Notes: generated by a model not told the origin, from the sequence alone. Positions 54,139 through 63,180 are shown, counted from the first letter of the stretch. The stretch is DNA of 64,000 bases from Tateyamaria sp. syn59 (GCF_007995245.1 NZ_VCBA01000010.1:62001-126000); one strand, 5' to 3'. Made by a program: numbers and translations.

Positions 54139-55007
54139 TGGCGCAGGACACCTGCGCCTTACGATTGGCGCACCCCGCAGATGCACCATGGATCGAGGCG
54201 TTTCTGGCCGATTACGCGGACACTTCGATGTTTCTGCGATCGAACCTCGCCGCACATGGGTTGGAGCCGTCTGCTGATGGCCACGCAACCGAGATGTTTG
54301 TGCAAGACCGCGGCGATGCCGTGCGCGGCGTTCTCGGGCTGAGCAACAGTGGCTATCTGATGGCGCAGATGCCTTATGACGGCGACATTGCACCCGCGCG
54401 GGCACATTGGCAGGGTCGGAGCGTGCTTGGCATGACCGGCGTGCCAGAACAGGCTGTGCAGGTTCAAGCGGCGCTTGGGCTAAGCAATGCGCCCGCCAGC
54501 CTGGTCGAGAATGAGCCGCTTTACACGCTTGATCTGGCCGATCTGGCAGGCCCTTTTGACATTCTGCGTGCGACCCGTGCAGATGATGCCGAGATGCTTG
54601 AGACGTGGTTTTTCAACTACCGACGCGACACAGGCTCGACCGGGACGGATGAGGCAGCGTGGGCAGAGGCGCGGGCGCGGACCAGACGCGCTTTGGACGG
54701 TACGGGCACGCGAATTCCGGAACGAGATGGACAGCCTGTTGCCATGACGACATTCAACGCACAGGTTGCGGATATCGTACAGGTGGGCGGTGTCTTTGTC
54801 TCTCGCGCCTTGCGCAACAAAGGCTATGGCCGCCGGGTCGTCGCCGCGCATCTGGCAGAGGCACGTGCGCGCGGTGTGACCCGTGCGATCCTCTTTGCCG
54901 CATCAGCCACTGCTGCGCGCGCTTATGAAGGCATCGGCTTCCGGCGCATTGGTGCCTACCGAGTGGTGCTGTTCGAGCCACCCGCAACGATCAAGGGAGC
55001 GACCTGA
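54138..55007 (+). CDS. GNAT-family acetyltransferase
   Basis: 289 residues. The C-terminal half is a typical GNAT domain: FNAQVADIVQVGGVFVSRA, the acetyl-CoA binding loop RNKGYGRRVVAAHLAEARAR, then AILFAASATAARAYEGIGFR. The N-terminal half (CALRLAHPADAPWIEAFLAD) looks like a degenerate second acetyltransferase domain. The acceptor substrate is unknown. Its ATG overlaps the rsmE stop and its stop overlaps the next start (TGATG at 55005-55009), so it is translated with both. Confidence 0.85.
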   Translation: MAQDTCALRLAHPADAPWIEAFLADYADTSMFLRSNLAAHGLEPSADGHATEMFVQDRGDAVRGVLGLSNSGYLMAQMPYDGDIAPARAHWQGRSVLGMTGVPEQAVQVQAALGLSNAPASLVENEPLYTLDLADLAGPFDILRATRADDAEMLETWFFNYRRDTGSTGTDEAAWAEARARTRRALDGTGTRIPERDGQPVAMTTFNAQVADIVQVGGVFVSRALRNKGYGRRVVAAHLAEARARGVTRAILFAASATAARAYEGIGFRRIGAYRVVLFEPPATIKGAT

Positions 55008-55540
55008 TGTTTTTTCGTCCCGAGGCCAAGGCCGCCCTGTGGCGCTGGCGCGAAGTGCTGGCGGGTGTCGCCCTCGCCATTCTGGCGCTGTGGTGGCTGG
55101 CGCAGGCGCGGGGCGTGCTGGGCTATGTTGCGCCGGTCATGCTTGTGGGCGCGGGGGCGCTGATCATGGTGGGCCTGCAACGCGAGCGGTTTCGCGGTGC
55201 GGGCGGTGGTTTGGGCACCGTGCAGGTGGTCGAGGGTGAGGTGATCTATTTTGGTCCGCTCTCCGGCGGGTCCGTGTCTTTGCGCGAGGTGCAGCGCGTG
55301 ATCCTGGATGGGGCGCAAAGTCCGGCCCATTGGCGGCTCGATCAGCCGCAACAGCCGACGCTTATGATCCCGGTAGATGCGGACGGGGCAGATTCGCTGT
55401 TTGACGCCTTCGCCGCGCTGCCGGGGCTCAGGACCGAACGGATGCTGGCAAAACTGAATGCGGGTGCAGACACGCCTGTCCTGATTTGGGAACGCAGCGC
55501 GCCGACACTTGCGCAGATGGAGCCGCGCAGTCGTGCATAG
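55007..55540 (+). CDS. Membrane protein of unknown function
   Basis: 177 residues. Two hydrophobic helices (VLAGVALAILALWWLAQARG and GYVAPVMLVGAGALIMVGL, about residues 18-56) are followed by a soluble domain (TVQVVEGEVIYFGPLSGG; SLREVQRVILDG). The pattern is similar to small bacterial membrane proteins with a PH-like C-terminal domain. I do not recognise a named family. Coupled by TGATG to the acetyltransferase gene, so it belongs to the ubiA/rsmE-side plus-strand unit. The 121-bp gap before gshA has scattered TGCGCA-like words. Confidence 0.65.
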   Translation: MFFRPEAKAALWRWREVLAGVALAILALWWLAQARGVLGYVAPVMLVGAGALIMVGLQRERFRGAGGGLGTVQVVEGEVIYFGPLSGGSVSLREVQRVILDGAQSPAHWRLDQPQQPTLMIPVDADGADSLFDAFAALPGLRTERMLAKLNAGADTPVLIWERSAPTLAQMEPRSRA

Positions 55541-55661
55541 GGACCGCGCATAAATGCGCACATCTCCGTGACCCTGTGCACGGGCACTGCGCATTGACAC
55601 CTTCGCAAATTCGCACCAAGGCTTGCACCCCTGACAGAACGGCAAAAAGCGGAGCGCGCCC

Positions 55662-57032
55662 ATGTCCATACCCCAATCCGGCGGCGGGCCCATCGAACAT
55701 CACGATCAGTTGGCGCAATACCTCGCCGATGGGTGTAAGCCCAAGGCAGACTGGCGCATCGGCACGGAACACGAGAAGTTTGGCTATTGCCGGGATACTC
55801 TTAAGCCGCTGCCCTATGAAGGCGACCGGTCGATCGAAGCTGTTTTGTCGGCGCTGCGCGACCGACACAACTGGTCAGAATTGCGCGAGGGCGGCAAGCT
55901 GATCGGGTTGGAAAAGGACGGTGCCAATGTCTCGCTGGAACCCGGTGGCGCGTTGGAACTTTCCGGTGCACCGCTTGAGACGATCCACGAGACCTGCGAC
56001 GAGGTGAATAGCCATCTGCGCGAAGTGATGGACATCGCGAACGAGATTGGCGTGGGCTTTATTGGTCTGGGTGCCGCGCCCATCTGGACGCATGAGGAAA
56101 TGCCCCTTATGCCCAAGGGGCGTTACAAGCTGATGGACGCCTATATGGGCAAGGTCGGCACCATGGGCCGCACGATGATGCGGCGGACCTGCACTGTGCA
56201 GGTCAATCTGGATTTCGGGTCAGAGGCGGACATGGTCCAGAAGATGCGTGTCGCCATCGCCCTTCAGCCGGTGGCGGTTGCCCTATTTGCCAACTCGCCG
56301 TTCTTTGAGGGTCAGCCCAACGGGCACAAATCCTGGCGCAGCCGTGTCTGGCGCGATCTCGATGCGTCGCGCACGGGCATGGTGCCGTTTGTGTTTGACG
56401 ATGGGTTTGGCTTTGAACGCTGGGTGGACTATGCGCTCGATGTGCCGATGTATTTCGTCTACCGCGATGGCAGGTATATCGACGCGCTGGGCCAGTCCTT
56501 CCGCGACTTCCTGCAGGGTAAGCTGCCCGCGTTGCCGGGCGAGACGCCGCTGATGAGCGATTGGGCGGATCACCTGACCACGGCCTTCCCCGAGGCGCGG
56601 GTCAAGAAGTTCATCGAAATGCGCGGGGCCGATGGCGGGCCTTGGCGGCGTTTGTGTGCGCTGCCCGCGTTCTGGGTCGGGCTGATGTATGATCAGGGCG
56701 CGCTGGATGCCGCCTGGGATCTGGTCAAGGGGCTCGACGCCGAAACCCGCGATGGCCTGCGTACTGCTGCGTCGGTCGACGGGCTGCAGGCCGAGGTGAA
56801 TGGGGTTCGAATGCATGACCTCGCGCGCGAGGCGGTTGCGATTTCACATGCCGGTCTTGCTGCGCGGGCGCGGCCTGGTGCGGGTGGCATGATCCCGGAT
56901 GAGACTCACTTCTTGAATGCGCTGCAAGAGAGTGTCGAGACGGGGAAAACCCCGGCAGATGAGTTGCTGGATCACTATAATGGGGATTGGCAGGGCGACA
57001 TCTCGCGCGTTTTCGCCGAGTATTCGTACTAG
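55662..57032 (+). CDS. gshA: Glutamate-cysteine ligase (plant/alphaproteobacterial type)
   Basis: Catalyses the first step of glutathione synthesis, cytoplasmic; 456 residues. Family motifs include GTEHEKFGYCRD (glutamate-binding acidic residues), VSLEPGGALELSGAPLETIH, PLMPKGRYKLMDAYM, MMRRTCTVQVNLDFGSE and GMVPFVFDDGFGFERWVDY, characteristic of the EgtA/plant-type GCS2 family rather than the E. coli type. GGAGCGCGCCC precedes the ATG at 55662. It is followed by a strong bidirectional-looking terminator (57127). Glutathione would also support formaldehyde detoxification. Confidence 0.95.
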   Translation: MSIPQSGGGPIEHHDQLAQYLADGCKPKADWRIGTEHEKFGYCRDTLKPLPYEGDRSIEAVLSALRDRHNWSELREGGKLIGLEKDGANVSLEPGGALELSGAPLETIHETCDEVNSHLREVMDIANEIGVGFIGLGAAPIWTHEEMPLMPKGRYKLMDAYMGKVGTMGRTMMRRTCTVQVNLDFGSEADMVQKMRVAIALQPVAVALFANSPFFEGQPNGHKSWRSRVWRDLDASRTGMVPFVFDDGFGFERWVDYALDVPMYFVYRDGRYIDALGQSFRDFLQGKLPALPGETPLMSDWADHLTTAFPEARVKKFIEMRGADGGPWRRLCALPAFWVGLMYDQGALDAAWDLVKGLDAETRDGLRTAASVDGLQAEVNGVRMHDLAREAVAISHAGLAARARPGAGGMIPDETHFLNALQESVETGKTPADELLDHYNGDWQGDISRVFAEYSY

Positions 57033-57126
57033 GCTGGGGTGGGGCCGAAGCCACCCGAGGCCCTCCCGTCAAAGGCTTTTTCAGCCCGTAATCACCCTGG
57101 CGGTGTATTGAAGCACGATTGTTGAG

Positions 57127-57148
57127 CCCCGCCTTTGGCGGGGTTTTT
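57127..57148 (+). terminator. Intrinsic terminator after gshA
   Basis: CCCCGCC (57127-57133) pairs perfectly with GGCGGGG (57137-57143) around a three-base loop, followed by five T residues (57144-57148). It lies about 95 bp after the gshA stop and just before the GntR promoter, so it separates the housekeeping unit from the catabolic operon. Confidence 0.85.
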
Positions 57149-57153
57149 CGTGG

Positions 57154-57184
57154 TTGACGTGTCGAAAATTCAAATTGTATACAA
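57154..57184 (+). promoter_or_regulatory. Promoter of the mttB operon with an overlapping GntR-type operator
   Basis: TTGACG (57154-57159) and TATACA (57178-57183), spaced 18 bp, form a good sigma-70-type promoter. The palindrome TTGTATACAA (57175-57184) covers the -10 element. TNGTNNNACNA-like palindromes of this type are bound by FadR/FCD GntR regulators. The regulator gene starts 20 bp downstream with GGAGAAG, which suggests autorepression of the whole operon, relieved by a pathway intermediate. Confidence 0.65.
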
Positions 57185-57203
57185 AAAGTATTGGAGAAGT
57201 ATT

Positions 57204-57908
57204 GTGGCAAAACACAAAAAATCGTTCTGCGCAGAGGACCTGCGTGCGCGCATCCTGACGCAAGACATCGCACCGGGCAGTGATTTGGATGAAGCCCGGC
57301 TCGCAGAAGAGTACGGCATCTCGCGCACACCTCTGCGCGAGGTGCTGCAGCGTCTGGCCGGTGGCGGTTTTGTCCGGCTTGAGGAAAACCGCGGGGCCAA
57401 GGTGGAATCCATGGACTTCGCGACCATGCGCGTATTCTTCCAGACGGCACCACTGATCTATTGCTCGGTCGCGCGGCAGGCGGCGGAAAACCGGACATCG
57501 CGGCAGGTGGCCGACCTCAAGGACATACAGCACGAATTTATCGGCGTAGCCCGCGCGGGCGATGCGGCTTCGGCCGGTCTGCTCAACCACGCCTTTCACG
57601 AAAAGATCGGGGACATGGCGCGGAACCCGTATCTTCTGGCCGGGCTCAGGCGGATGCTGATCGACCACACGCGTTTGGGCCAGACGTTTTTTGCACCGCA
57701 ATCCGAAGCTGACAAGACGCGCGTCACCAAGGCGATCGAGCAGCACGATGCGATGATCTCGGCCATCGAGGCGCAGGAGCCGAACCTCGCCACCGATCTG
57801 ACCCTGCAGCATTGGGATCTGTCGCGCGACCAGTTGGAAAAGTTCGTGCGGCCGGACCCGCTGCCGCTGGATGTTCTGTCTATGAAAGAGCGCCGCAATG
57901 CGCTTTGA
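57204..57908 (+). CDS. GntR-family (FCD-type) transcriptional regulator
   Basis: 234 residues from the GTG at 57204, with GGAGAAG at the right distance. The N-terminal winged helix-turn-helix contains LRARILTQDIAPGSDLDEARLAEEYGISRTPLREVLQRLAGGGFV. The C-terminal FCD ligand domain has LNHAFHEKIGDMARNPYLLAG and EQHDAMISAIEAQEP, with His/Asp residues likely to bind a metal or acid ligand. It leads the operon, overlaps the DapA-family gene by 11 bp, and has a candidate operator across its own -10 box. Regulation by an intermediate of the pathway is inferred. Confidence 0.92.
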   Translation: MAKHKKSFCAEDLRARILTQDIAPGSDLDEARLAEEYGISRTPLREVLQRLAGGGFVRLEENRGAKVESMDFATMRVFFQTAPLIYCSVARQAAENRTSRQVADLKDIQHEFIGVARAGDAASAGLLNHAFHEKIGDMARNPYLLAGLRRMLIDHTRLGQTFFAPQSEADKTRVTKAIEQHDAMISAIEAQEPNLATDLTLQHWDLSRDQLEKFVRPDPLPLDVLSMKERRNAL

Positions 57909-58806
57909 GGGTATCTACACGCCTGTCGTCACCCCGTTTTTCGACGACTTTTCCTGTAATGAGGCGGCGCTGGCGCAGACTATCGAACACCTGATCGCGG
58001 CGGGCGTGCATGGGATCATCGTCGCGGGTTCGACCGGCGAATACTATGCCCAGACCGAAGACGAGCGCATCTGGATGATGAACCGGTGCGCCGAACTGAT
58101 CGGTGGCCGGGTGCCCATGGTGGTGGGCACTGGCGCGATCCGGACCGAGGACAGCGTGCGTTTTGCCACTGCGGCCAAGGCGGCTGGGGCCGACGCGCTG
58201 CTCGTTGCGACCCCGCCCTACGCTTATCCCACGGGGCGCGAGATTGCGCTGCATGCGCTTGCCATCGACCGTGCGGCGAACCTGCCCGTGATGCTTTACA
58301 ACTATCCCGGCCGCATGTCCGTGAACATGGACGAGGACACGCTGGACCGGCTTGGCCGCTCCCCAAACTTCTGCGCGATCAAGGAAAGCTCTGGCGATAT
58401 CAACCGGTTGCACATGCTTGCACGGGACTACCCGCATATCGCGCTGAGTTGCGGGATGGATGATCAGGCGCTGGAATTCTTTGCCTGGGGCGCGCGGTCC
58501 TGGGTCTGTGCCGGATCGAACTTCGCGCCAGAGGCGCATATCGCGCTTTATACCGCTTGCGCGGTCGAGGGCGATTTCACCAAGGGCCGCGCGATCATGT
58601 CGGCGATGCTGCCTTTGATGCGCGTCCTGGAACAGGGCGGCAAGTTCGTTCAGTGCATCAAGTATGGCCTGACCCTGCGCGGCATCGACGCGGGCCCGCC
58701 GCGCAAGCCGCTGCACCCCCTGAACAAGGATGACAAGCGGCAGCTGACCGAGGTGATCCGCACCATGAACGCCACAGTGTCCACCATCACCGGAGAGCCG
58801 ATATGA
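57898..58806 (+). CDS. Dihydrodipicolinate synthase (DapA) family lyase/deaminase
   Basis: 302-residue TIM-barrel enzyme acting through a lysine Schiff base. The pattern is standard: YTPVVTPFFDDF, GIIVAGSTGEYYAQTEDER, ATPPYAYPTGRE, the catalytic tyrosine in MLYNYPGRMSV, the Schiff-base lysine in AIKESSGDINRL and LSCGMDDQALEFF. Biosynthetic DapA is unlikely, because the gene sits in a catabolic operon. Candidates are aldolases of 2-keto acids and 1-pyrroline-4-hydroxy-2-carboxylate deaminase. It overlaps the regulator and the aldehyde dehydrogenase genes. Confidence 0.88.
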   Translation: MRFEGIYTPVVTPFFDDFSCNEAALAQTIEHLIAAGVHGIIVAGSTGEYYAQTEDERIWMMNRCAELIGGRVPMVVGTGAIRTEDSVRFATAAKAAGADALLVATPPYAYPTGREIALHALAIDRAANLPVMLYNYPGRMSVNMDEDTLDRLGRSPNFCAIKESSGDINRLHMLARDYPHIALSCGMDDQALEFFAWGARSWVCAGSNFAPEAHIALYTACAVEGDFTKGRAIMSAMLPLMRVLEQGGKFVQCIKYGLTLRGIDAGPPRKPLHPLNKDDKRQLTEVIRTMNATVSTITGEPI

Positions 58807-60281
58807 GCGACCTGCTGACCCACGCCGAATACGTGGCACTGGCCGAAGACATGGATTTTCCGGCTACCGCCTTCATCGACGGCAAATACCGCGCGGGATC
58901 GGGCAAGTCCTTTGCCTCCATCAATCCCGCGACGGGGCAGCAGTTGGCCCAGATATCCGGCTGCAACGCTGGTGACGTCGATCTGGCCGCGCAAAAAGCG
59001 CGCGAGGCGTTCGCGCAGGGGCACTGGTCGAAACGGCACCCGTCGAACCGTAAGGATGTGCTGATCCGCCTGTGCAAGCTGATCACCCGCAATCGCCGCG
59101 AACTGGCGGTTATGGAAAGCCTCGAAAGTGGAAAGCCGATCCGTGATTGCGAGATGATCGACGTACCGGAAACTATCCACTGCATCAAATGGCACGCCGA
59201 AGCGGTGGACAAGATCTATGACCAGACGGGGCCGTCGGGTGACGATGCGCTGTCGATCATCGTGCGCGAACCCATTGGCGTGGTTGCTGCCGTGCTGCCC
59301 TGGAACTTTCCCCTGATGATGCTGGCGTGGAAGATTGGCCCGGCGCTGGCAGCAGGCTGTTCGGTGATCGTGAAACCGGCGGAGCAGACGTCTATGACCG
59401 CGCTGCGGGTCGCGGAATTGGCGCATCAGGCAGGCGTGCCGCGCGGTGTCCTGCAGGTGCTGCCCGGTGATGGACCATCGGTGGGCGAGCCGCTTGGGCG
59501 GCACATGGATGTGGACATGGTGAGCTTCACCGGCTCGACCGAGACGGGCAAGCGCTTCCTGCGCTACGCCGCTGACAGCAACCTGAAGAAGATTATGTTG
59601 GAGTGCGGCGGTAAGAACCCGGCGGTGGTCTTTGACGATGCCGAAAACCTGGATCATGTGGCCGAACATGTGGTCAACGCAGCCTTCTGGAATGCGGGCC
59701 AGAACTGCTCTGCCACCTCGCGGCTGATCGTCCACAAGGATGTCAAAGCGCCCTTGATGGAGTGCATCGACGCCCGTCTGCGCGATTGGAAGGTGGGTGA
59801 TCCGCTGGATCCCGGCAACCACATTGGTGCGCTGATCGACGCGGAGCATTGTCAAAAGGTACGCAGTTATCTGGATGAAACCGACAGATGCTACGGCCCC
59901 TTTGTCGCGCCCCGCGTCATTGATGTCGATGCCAAGGACACACGCGCGCACGACGAAATCTTTGGCCCGGTCCTTTGCGTGATCGAAGTGGCCAGCAATG
60001 ACGAGGCCATCGCGGTGGCCAACGATACGGACTACGGCCTTGCCGCTAGCGTGTTCACCGCCAACACCCGGCGCGCCATCCGGGCGGCCCGGGACATCGC
60101 GGCAGGCACGGTGACCGTCAACTGTTACGGCGAAGGTGATATCTCGACACCTTTTGGCGGCTACAAACAGTCCGGTTTTGGCGGGCGGGACAACGGGGTC
60201 CATGCCCATGATCAGTTCACCGAACTCAAGACCATCTGGATCGACCTGACCGATCCCAGCGAAGGGGACAATGTCGGATGA
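58803..60281 (+). CDS. NAD(P)-dependent aldehyde dehydrogenase
   Basis: 492-residue enzyme of the betaine-aldehyde/PuuC-like group. Visible motifs are VLPWNFPLMMLAWKIGPALA, KPAEQTSMTALR, VSFTGSTETGKRF, LECGGKNPAVVFDDA (catalytic Glu), AFWNAGQNCSATSRLIVHK (catalytic Cys) and EIFGPVLCVIE. It oxidises an aldehyde to a carboxylic acid. Within this operon the aldehyde probably comes from the DapA-family step or from the FAD oxidase. It overlaps both neighbours by 4 bp (ATGA). Confidence 0.93.
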   Translation: MSDLLTHAEYVALAEDMDFPATAFIDGKYRAGSGKSFASINPATGQQLAQISGCNAGDVDLAAQKAREAFAQGHWSKRHPSNRKDVLIRLCKLITRNRRELAVMESLESGKPIRDCEMIDVPETIHCIKWHAEAVDKIYDQTGPSGDDALSIIVREPIGVVAAVLPWNFPLMMLAWKIGPALAAGCSVIVKPAEQTSMTALRVAELAHQAGVPRGVLQVLPGDGPSVGEPLGRHMDVDMVSFTGSTETGKRFLRYAADSNLKKIMLECGGKNPAVVFDDAENLDHVAEHVVNAAFWNAGQNCSATSRLIVHKDVKAPLMECIDARLRDWKVGDPLDPGNHIGALIDAEHCQKVRSYLDETDRCYGPFVAPRVIDVDAKDTRAHDEIFGPVLCVIEVASNDEAIAVANDTDYGLAASVFTANTRRAIRAARDIAAGTVTVNCYGEGDISTPFGGYKQSGFGGRDNGVHAHDQFTELKTIWIDLTDPSEGDNVG

Positions 60282-61828
60282 GTGTTGACGCCGTTGGACG
60301 CATCCGCCGGGGACGCGGGGCGCGCAAAGCGATAAGGCAAAGCCGCGACATCACCATGTTGCCCGCCCTGAAACGCGGCCTGCCGCTGGTTGAGCCGATG
60401 GACGCGGAGCAGATTGCCCGGATTGACGATGCCTCCATGGGGATTCTTGAAGATGTGGGCGTGATGTTTCGCGATCCCATCGCGCTCGCAGACTGGAAGC
60501 AGGCCGGGGCGGATGTGCGCGGCGAAACGGTGCATCTGGACCGTGGCCTTGTCCGCGACCTGATCGCGTCGATCCCCTCCAACTTTACCTATGTGGCGCG
60601 GAACCCGGCGAACAACCTGCCCTTTGGCAACGATCACGCGATCTTTGTGCCTATGACCGGCGCGCCCTATCTGCGCGATCTCGACGATGTGCGCCGCAAT
60701 CCCACGCTCAAGGATCTGGCCGACTTTCACAAGCTCAGCCACATGCTGCCCGCGATGCATTCGACGGCGCACCACATCGTCGAACCCTATGATCATCCGA
60801 TCAGCCACAGACATCTGCGCATCACCTATTCGTCGATGAAACACTCCGACAAGACGTTCATGGGCATGACCACCAGCCCCAAAAACGCCGAAGACGTGAT
60901 GGAGATGTGCGCAATCCTGTTCGGCCGCGACTTCATGCTGCAAAACCCGGTCGTGACCGGCAATTGCAACGGCAACTCGCCGCTTGTCTGGGATGAGACG
61001 ATGTTGGGCGCGATGCGCGCCTTTGCCCGCTACCGACAGCCGGTGCTGTGCTCGCCCTTTGTGCTGGGCGGGGCGAACACGCCTGCGGGCGTGGCCCCGT
61101 CCGTTGCGCAACTCAATGCGGAGGCGCTGAGCGCGCTGGCCTACACGCAGGTGATCAATAAGGGGACGCCCGCGATCTACGGTCACTACCTGTCGACGGT
61201 GTCGATGAAGTCCGGGGCGCCCATGGCTGGGACACCGGAAATCGGCCTTATGAACATGATGATCGGCCAGATGGCGCGGTACTATGACGTGCCGTGGCGC
61301 ACATCGAACACGCTTGGCGGGGCCAAGACCTTTGACGCGCAGGCCGGATACGAGAGCGCCTCGACTCTCATGGCTGTCCTGATGTCGGGGGCAAACTACA
61401 TCTGGCATTCGGCGGGCTGGAACGAGGCGGGCATGCACTGTTCGATGGCCAAGTTCGTGGTGGACGCTGAACAATGCGCCATGGGCCATCGCATGATGTC
61501 CGGCGTGAACTGGGACGACTTTGACGACGCCCTGCAGGCTGTGCGGGATATCGGCCCCGGAGGGCACTACCTTGGCCATCCCCACACGTTGGAAAACTTC
61601 CAACGGGCATTTTTCATGCCCGAGATGTTCGACAACAACTCGATTGAGCAATGGCAAGCCGAAGGCGGGGTTGAAATCAACGAACGCGCGCTGACACGTG
61701 CCCGCGACTTGTTGAACGAATACGAAGAGCCCAAGCTCGACGCCGCCGTGGACGAGACCCTGCGCGACTATATTGCCCGCCGTGAACGCGAAATTCCTGC
61801 CGTCGATGCGCTGAACCAGGATCACTGA
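60278..61828 (+). CDS. Trimethylamine methyltransferase (MttB) family protein, non-pyrrolysine
   Basis: 516-residue TIM-barrel methyltransferase of the MttB superfamily, read straight through with no internal amber codon, so it is not a pyrrolysine enzyme. Family segments include RIDDASMGILEDVGVMF, NLPFGNDHAIFVPMTGAPYL, KTFMGMTTSPKNAEDVMEM, NPVVTGNCNGNSPLVWDETML and GLMNMMIGQMARYY. Characterised non-pyrrolysine relatives demethylate glycine betaine, carnitine or proline betaine with a corrinoid partner. No corrinoid protein or corrinoid-folate methyltransferase is in this window. It is coupled to the aldehyde dehydrogenase and FAD oxidase genes. Confidence 0.9.
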   Translation: MSVDAVGRIRRGRGARKAIRQSRDITMLPALKRGLPLVEPMDAEQIARIDDASMGILEDVGVMFRDPIALADWKQAGADVRGETVHLDRGLVRDLIASIPSNFTYVARNPANNLPFGNDHAIFVPMTGAPYLRDLDDVRRNPTLKDLADFHKLSHMLPAMHSTAHHIVEPYDHPISHRHLRITYSSMKHSDKTFMGMTTSPKNAEDVMEMCAILFGRDFMLQNPVVTGNCNGNSPLVWDETMLGAMRAFARYRQPVLCSPFVLGGANTPAGVAPSVAQLNAEALSALAYTQVINKGTPAIYGHYLSTVSMKSGAPMAGTPEIGLMNMMIGQMARYYDVPWRTSNTLGGAKTFDAQAGYESASTLMAVLMSGANYIWHSAGWNEAGMHCSMAKFVVDAEQCAMGHRMMSGVNWDDFDDALQAVRDIGPGGHYLGHPHTLENFQRAFFMPEMFDNNSIEQWQAEGGVEINERALTRARDLLNEYEEPKLDAAVDETLRDYIARREREIPAVDALNQDH

Positions 61829-61829
61829 C

Positions 61830-63170
61830 ATGGCCGCGATCAAGGTCAGCAAGCTGCCCGTGGATCCCGGCCCGGCCGCCTGGAACAGCTTGCTGCCGCC
61901 AGCAGAGCCAGCGCGCCCGTTGTCAGGGGATGTGACCGCCGACTGGCTGGTCATTGGTGCAGGCTTTGCGGGTCTGGCCGCCGCGCGGCGCCTGTCACAG
62001 CTGTGTCCGACCGACCGCGTTGTCGTGCTCGAGGCGCGGCGAGTCGCCGAAGGGCCTGCGGGGCGCAACTCCGGCTTCATGATCGACTTGCCGCACGATC
62101 TGTCATCCGCCGACTACGGTGGCGCGCTTGAGGCGGATAAGTCGCTGACTGCCGACAACCGGCATGCGATCCGCTTTGCCACCCAAATGGCCACAGATTT
62201 CGGCCTCGGGCCCGACGTGTTTTGTCAAAGCGGCAAGGTCAATGCGGCGGCCACGGATAAGGGCGACCGGCACAACCGCGACCACGCTGTGCACCTCTCT
62301 GCCATGGGCGAGGATCACACCTGGCTCGACCGGACCGATATGTGCGCACTCACCGGCACCGATTACTACTGCAGCGGTCTTTACACCGCAGGCACGGCCA
62401 TGATCCAACCCGCCGCTTTCGTGCGCGGAGTGGCGCGGGGCCTTGCCTCAAACCGTGTCCAGATTTTTGAGAACAGCCCCGTCACCGCGCTCAACCGGAC
62501 CGGCAACTGGACGGCGACGACACCCGGCGGATCTGTCATCGCGCCCAAGGTCATCCTTGCGGTCAACGGCCATCTCAACAGCTTTGGTTACCTCAAGAAC
62601 CGGCTCATGCACGTCTTTACCTACGCCTCCATGACGCGGCCACTGACAGCGCAGGAAAGCGCGTCGCTGGGCGGGCAGGCGGTCTGGGGCCTTACCCCGG
62701 CGGATCCGATGGGTACGACCGTGCGGCGGGTCCAAGCGCCCGGCGGCGACCGGATCATCGTGCGCAACCGCTTCACCTTTGACCCGACGCTTGAGGTCAG
62801 CGACCGCCGGATCGCCAGAGTCGCGCGCGACCACGACCGCGCCTTTCGCGCCCGCTTCCCGATGCTGCCCGAGGTCAGGATGCATTACCGTTGGGGCGGG
62901 CGTTTGTGCCTCAGCCGCAACAACGTGAGCGTTGTGCGCGTGCTTGACGATGGTCTCTATGTCGCGTGCTGCCAGAACGGGCTTGGCACCGCGCGTGGTA
63001 CCCTGTCGGGCATTCTGGCCGCAGAACTGGCCACCGGCACCCGGTCGGAGCGTCTGGACCGCGCGCTCGCTGCACCGGATCCGATACGGTTGCCGCCCGA
63101 TGTGCTGGCCAAGCCCGCGGCTAACGCCTTTCTCAGGTGGCAGGAGCACAAGGCAGGCGCAGAGCTGTGA
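61830..63170 (+). CDS. FAD-dependent oxidoreductase (DadA/OrdL/PuuB-like)
   Basis: 446 residues. FAD-binding WLVIGAGFAGLAAARRLS follows a 36-residue leader, then VVLEARRVAEGPAGRNSGFM, typical of the gamma-glutamylputrescine oxidase (PuuB/OrdL) group, and MHVFTYASMTRPL, HYRWGGRLCLSRNN and CCQNGLGTARGTLSG near the end. It probably oxidises a secondary or primary amine, such as the demethylated product of the MttB homologue, forming an imine or aldehyde. It begins 1 bp after the mttB stop and ends the operon. The lysE gene converges on it. Confidence 0.88.
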   Translation: MAAIKVSKLPVDPGPAAWNSLLPPAEPARPLSGDVTADWLVIGAGFAGLAAARRLSQLCPTDRVVVLEARRVAEGPAGRNSGFMIDLPHDLSSADYGGALEADKSLTADNRHAIRFATQMATDFGLGPDVFCQSGKVNAAATDKGDRHNRDHAVHLSAMGEDHTWLDRTDMCALTGTDYYCSGLYTAGTAMIQPAAFVRGVARGLASNRVQIFENSPVTALNRTGNWTATTPGGSVIAPKVILAVNGHLNSFGYLKNRLMHVFTYASMTRPLTAQESASLGGQAVWGLTPADPMGTTVRRVQAPGGDRIIVRNRFTFDPTLEVSDRRIARVARDHDRAFRARFPMLPEVRMHYRWGGRLCLSRNNVSVVRVLDDGLYVACCQNGLGTARGTLSGILAAELATGTRSERLDRALAAPDPIRLPPDVLAKPAANAFLRWQEHKAGAEL

Positions 63171-63180
63171 CGCGGCGCGA

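Noticed and set aside
55531-55628. A third copy of the 11-bp-period GTGCAC array before gshA
   Set aside because: GTGCAT, GCGCAC, GTGCAC and GCGCAT words occur, but spacing varies (10, 13, 20 bp), so it lacks the exact periodicity of the other two.
60212-62080. A 622-codon open frame on the minus strand opposite the mttB gene
   Set aside because: Same reasoning. The plus-strand MttB and oxidase proteins are complete and motif-rich, and the antisense product is low-complexity and rich in His/Arg/Gly.
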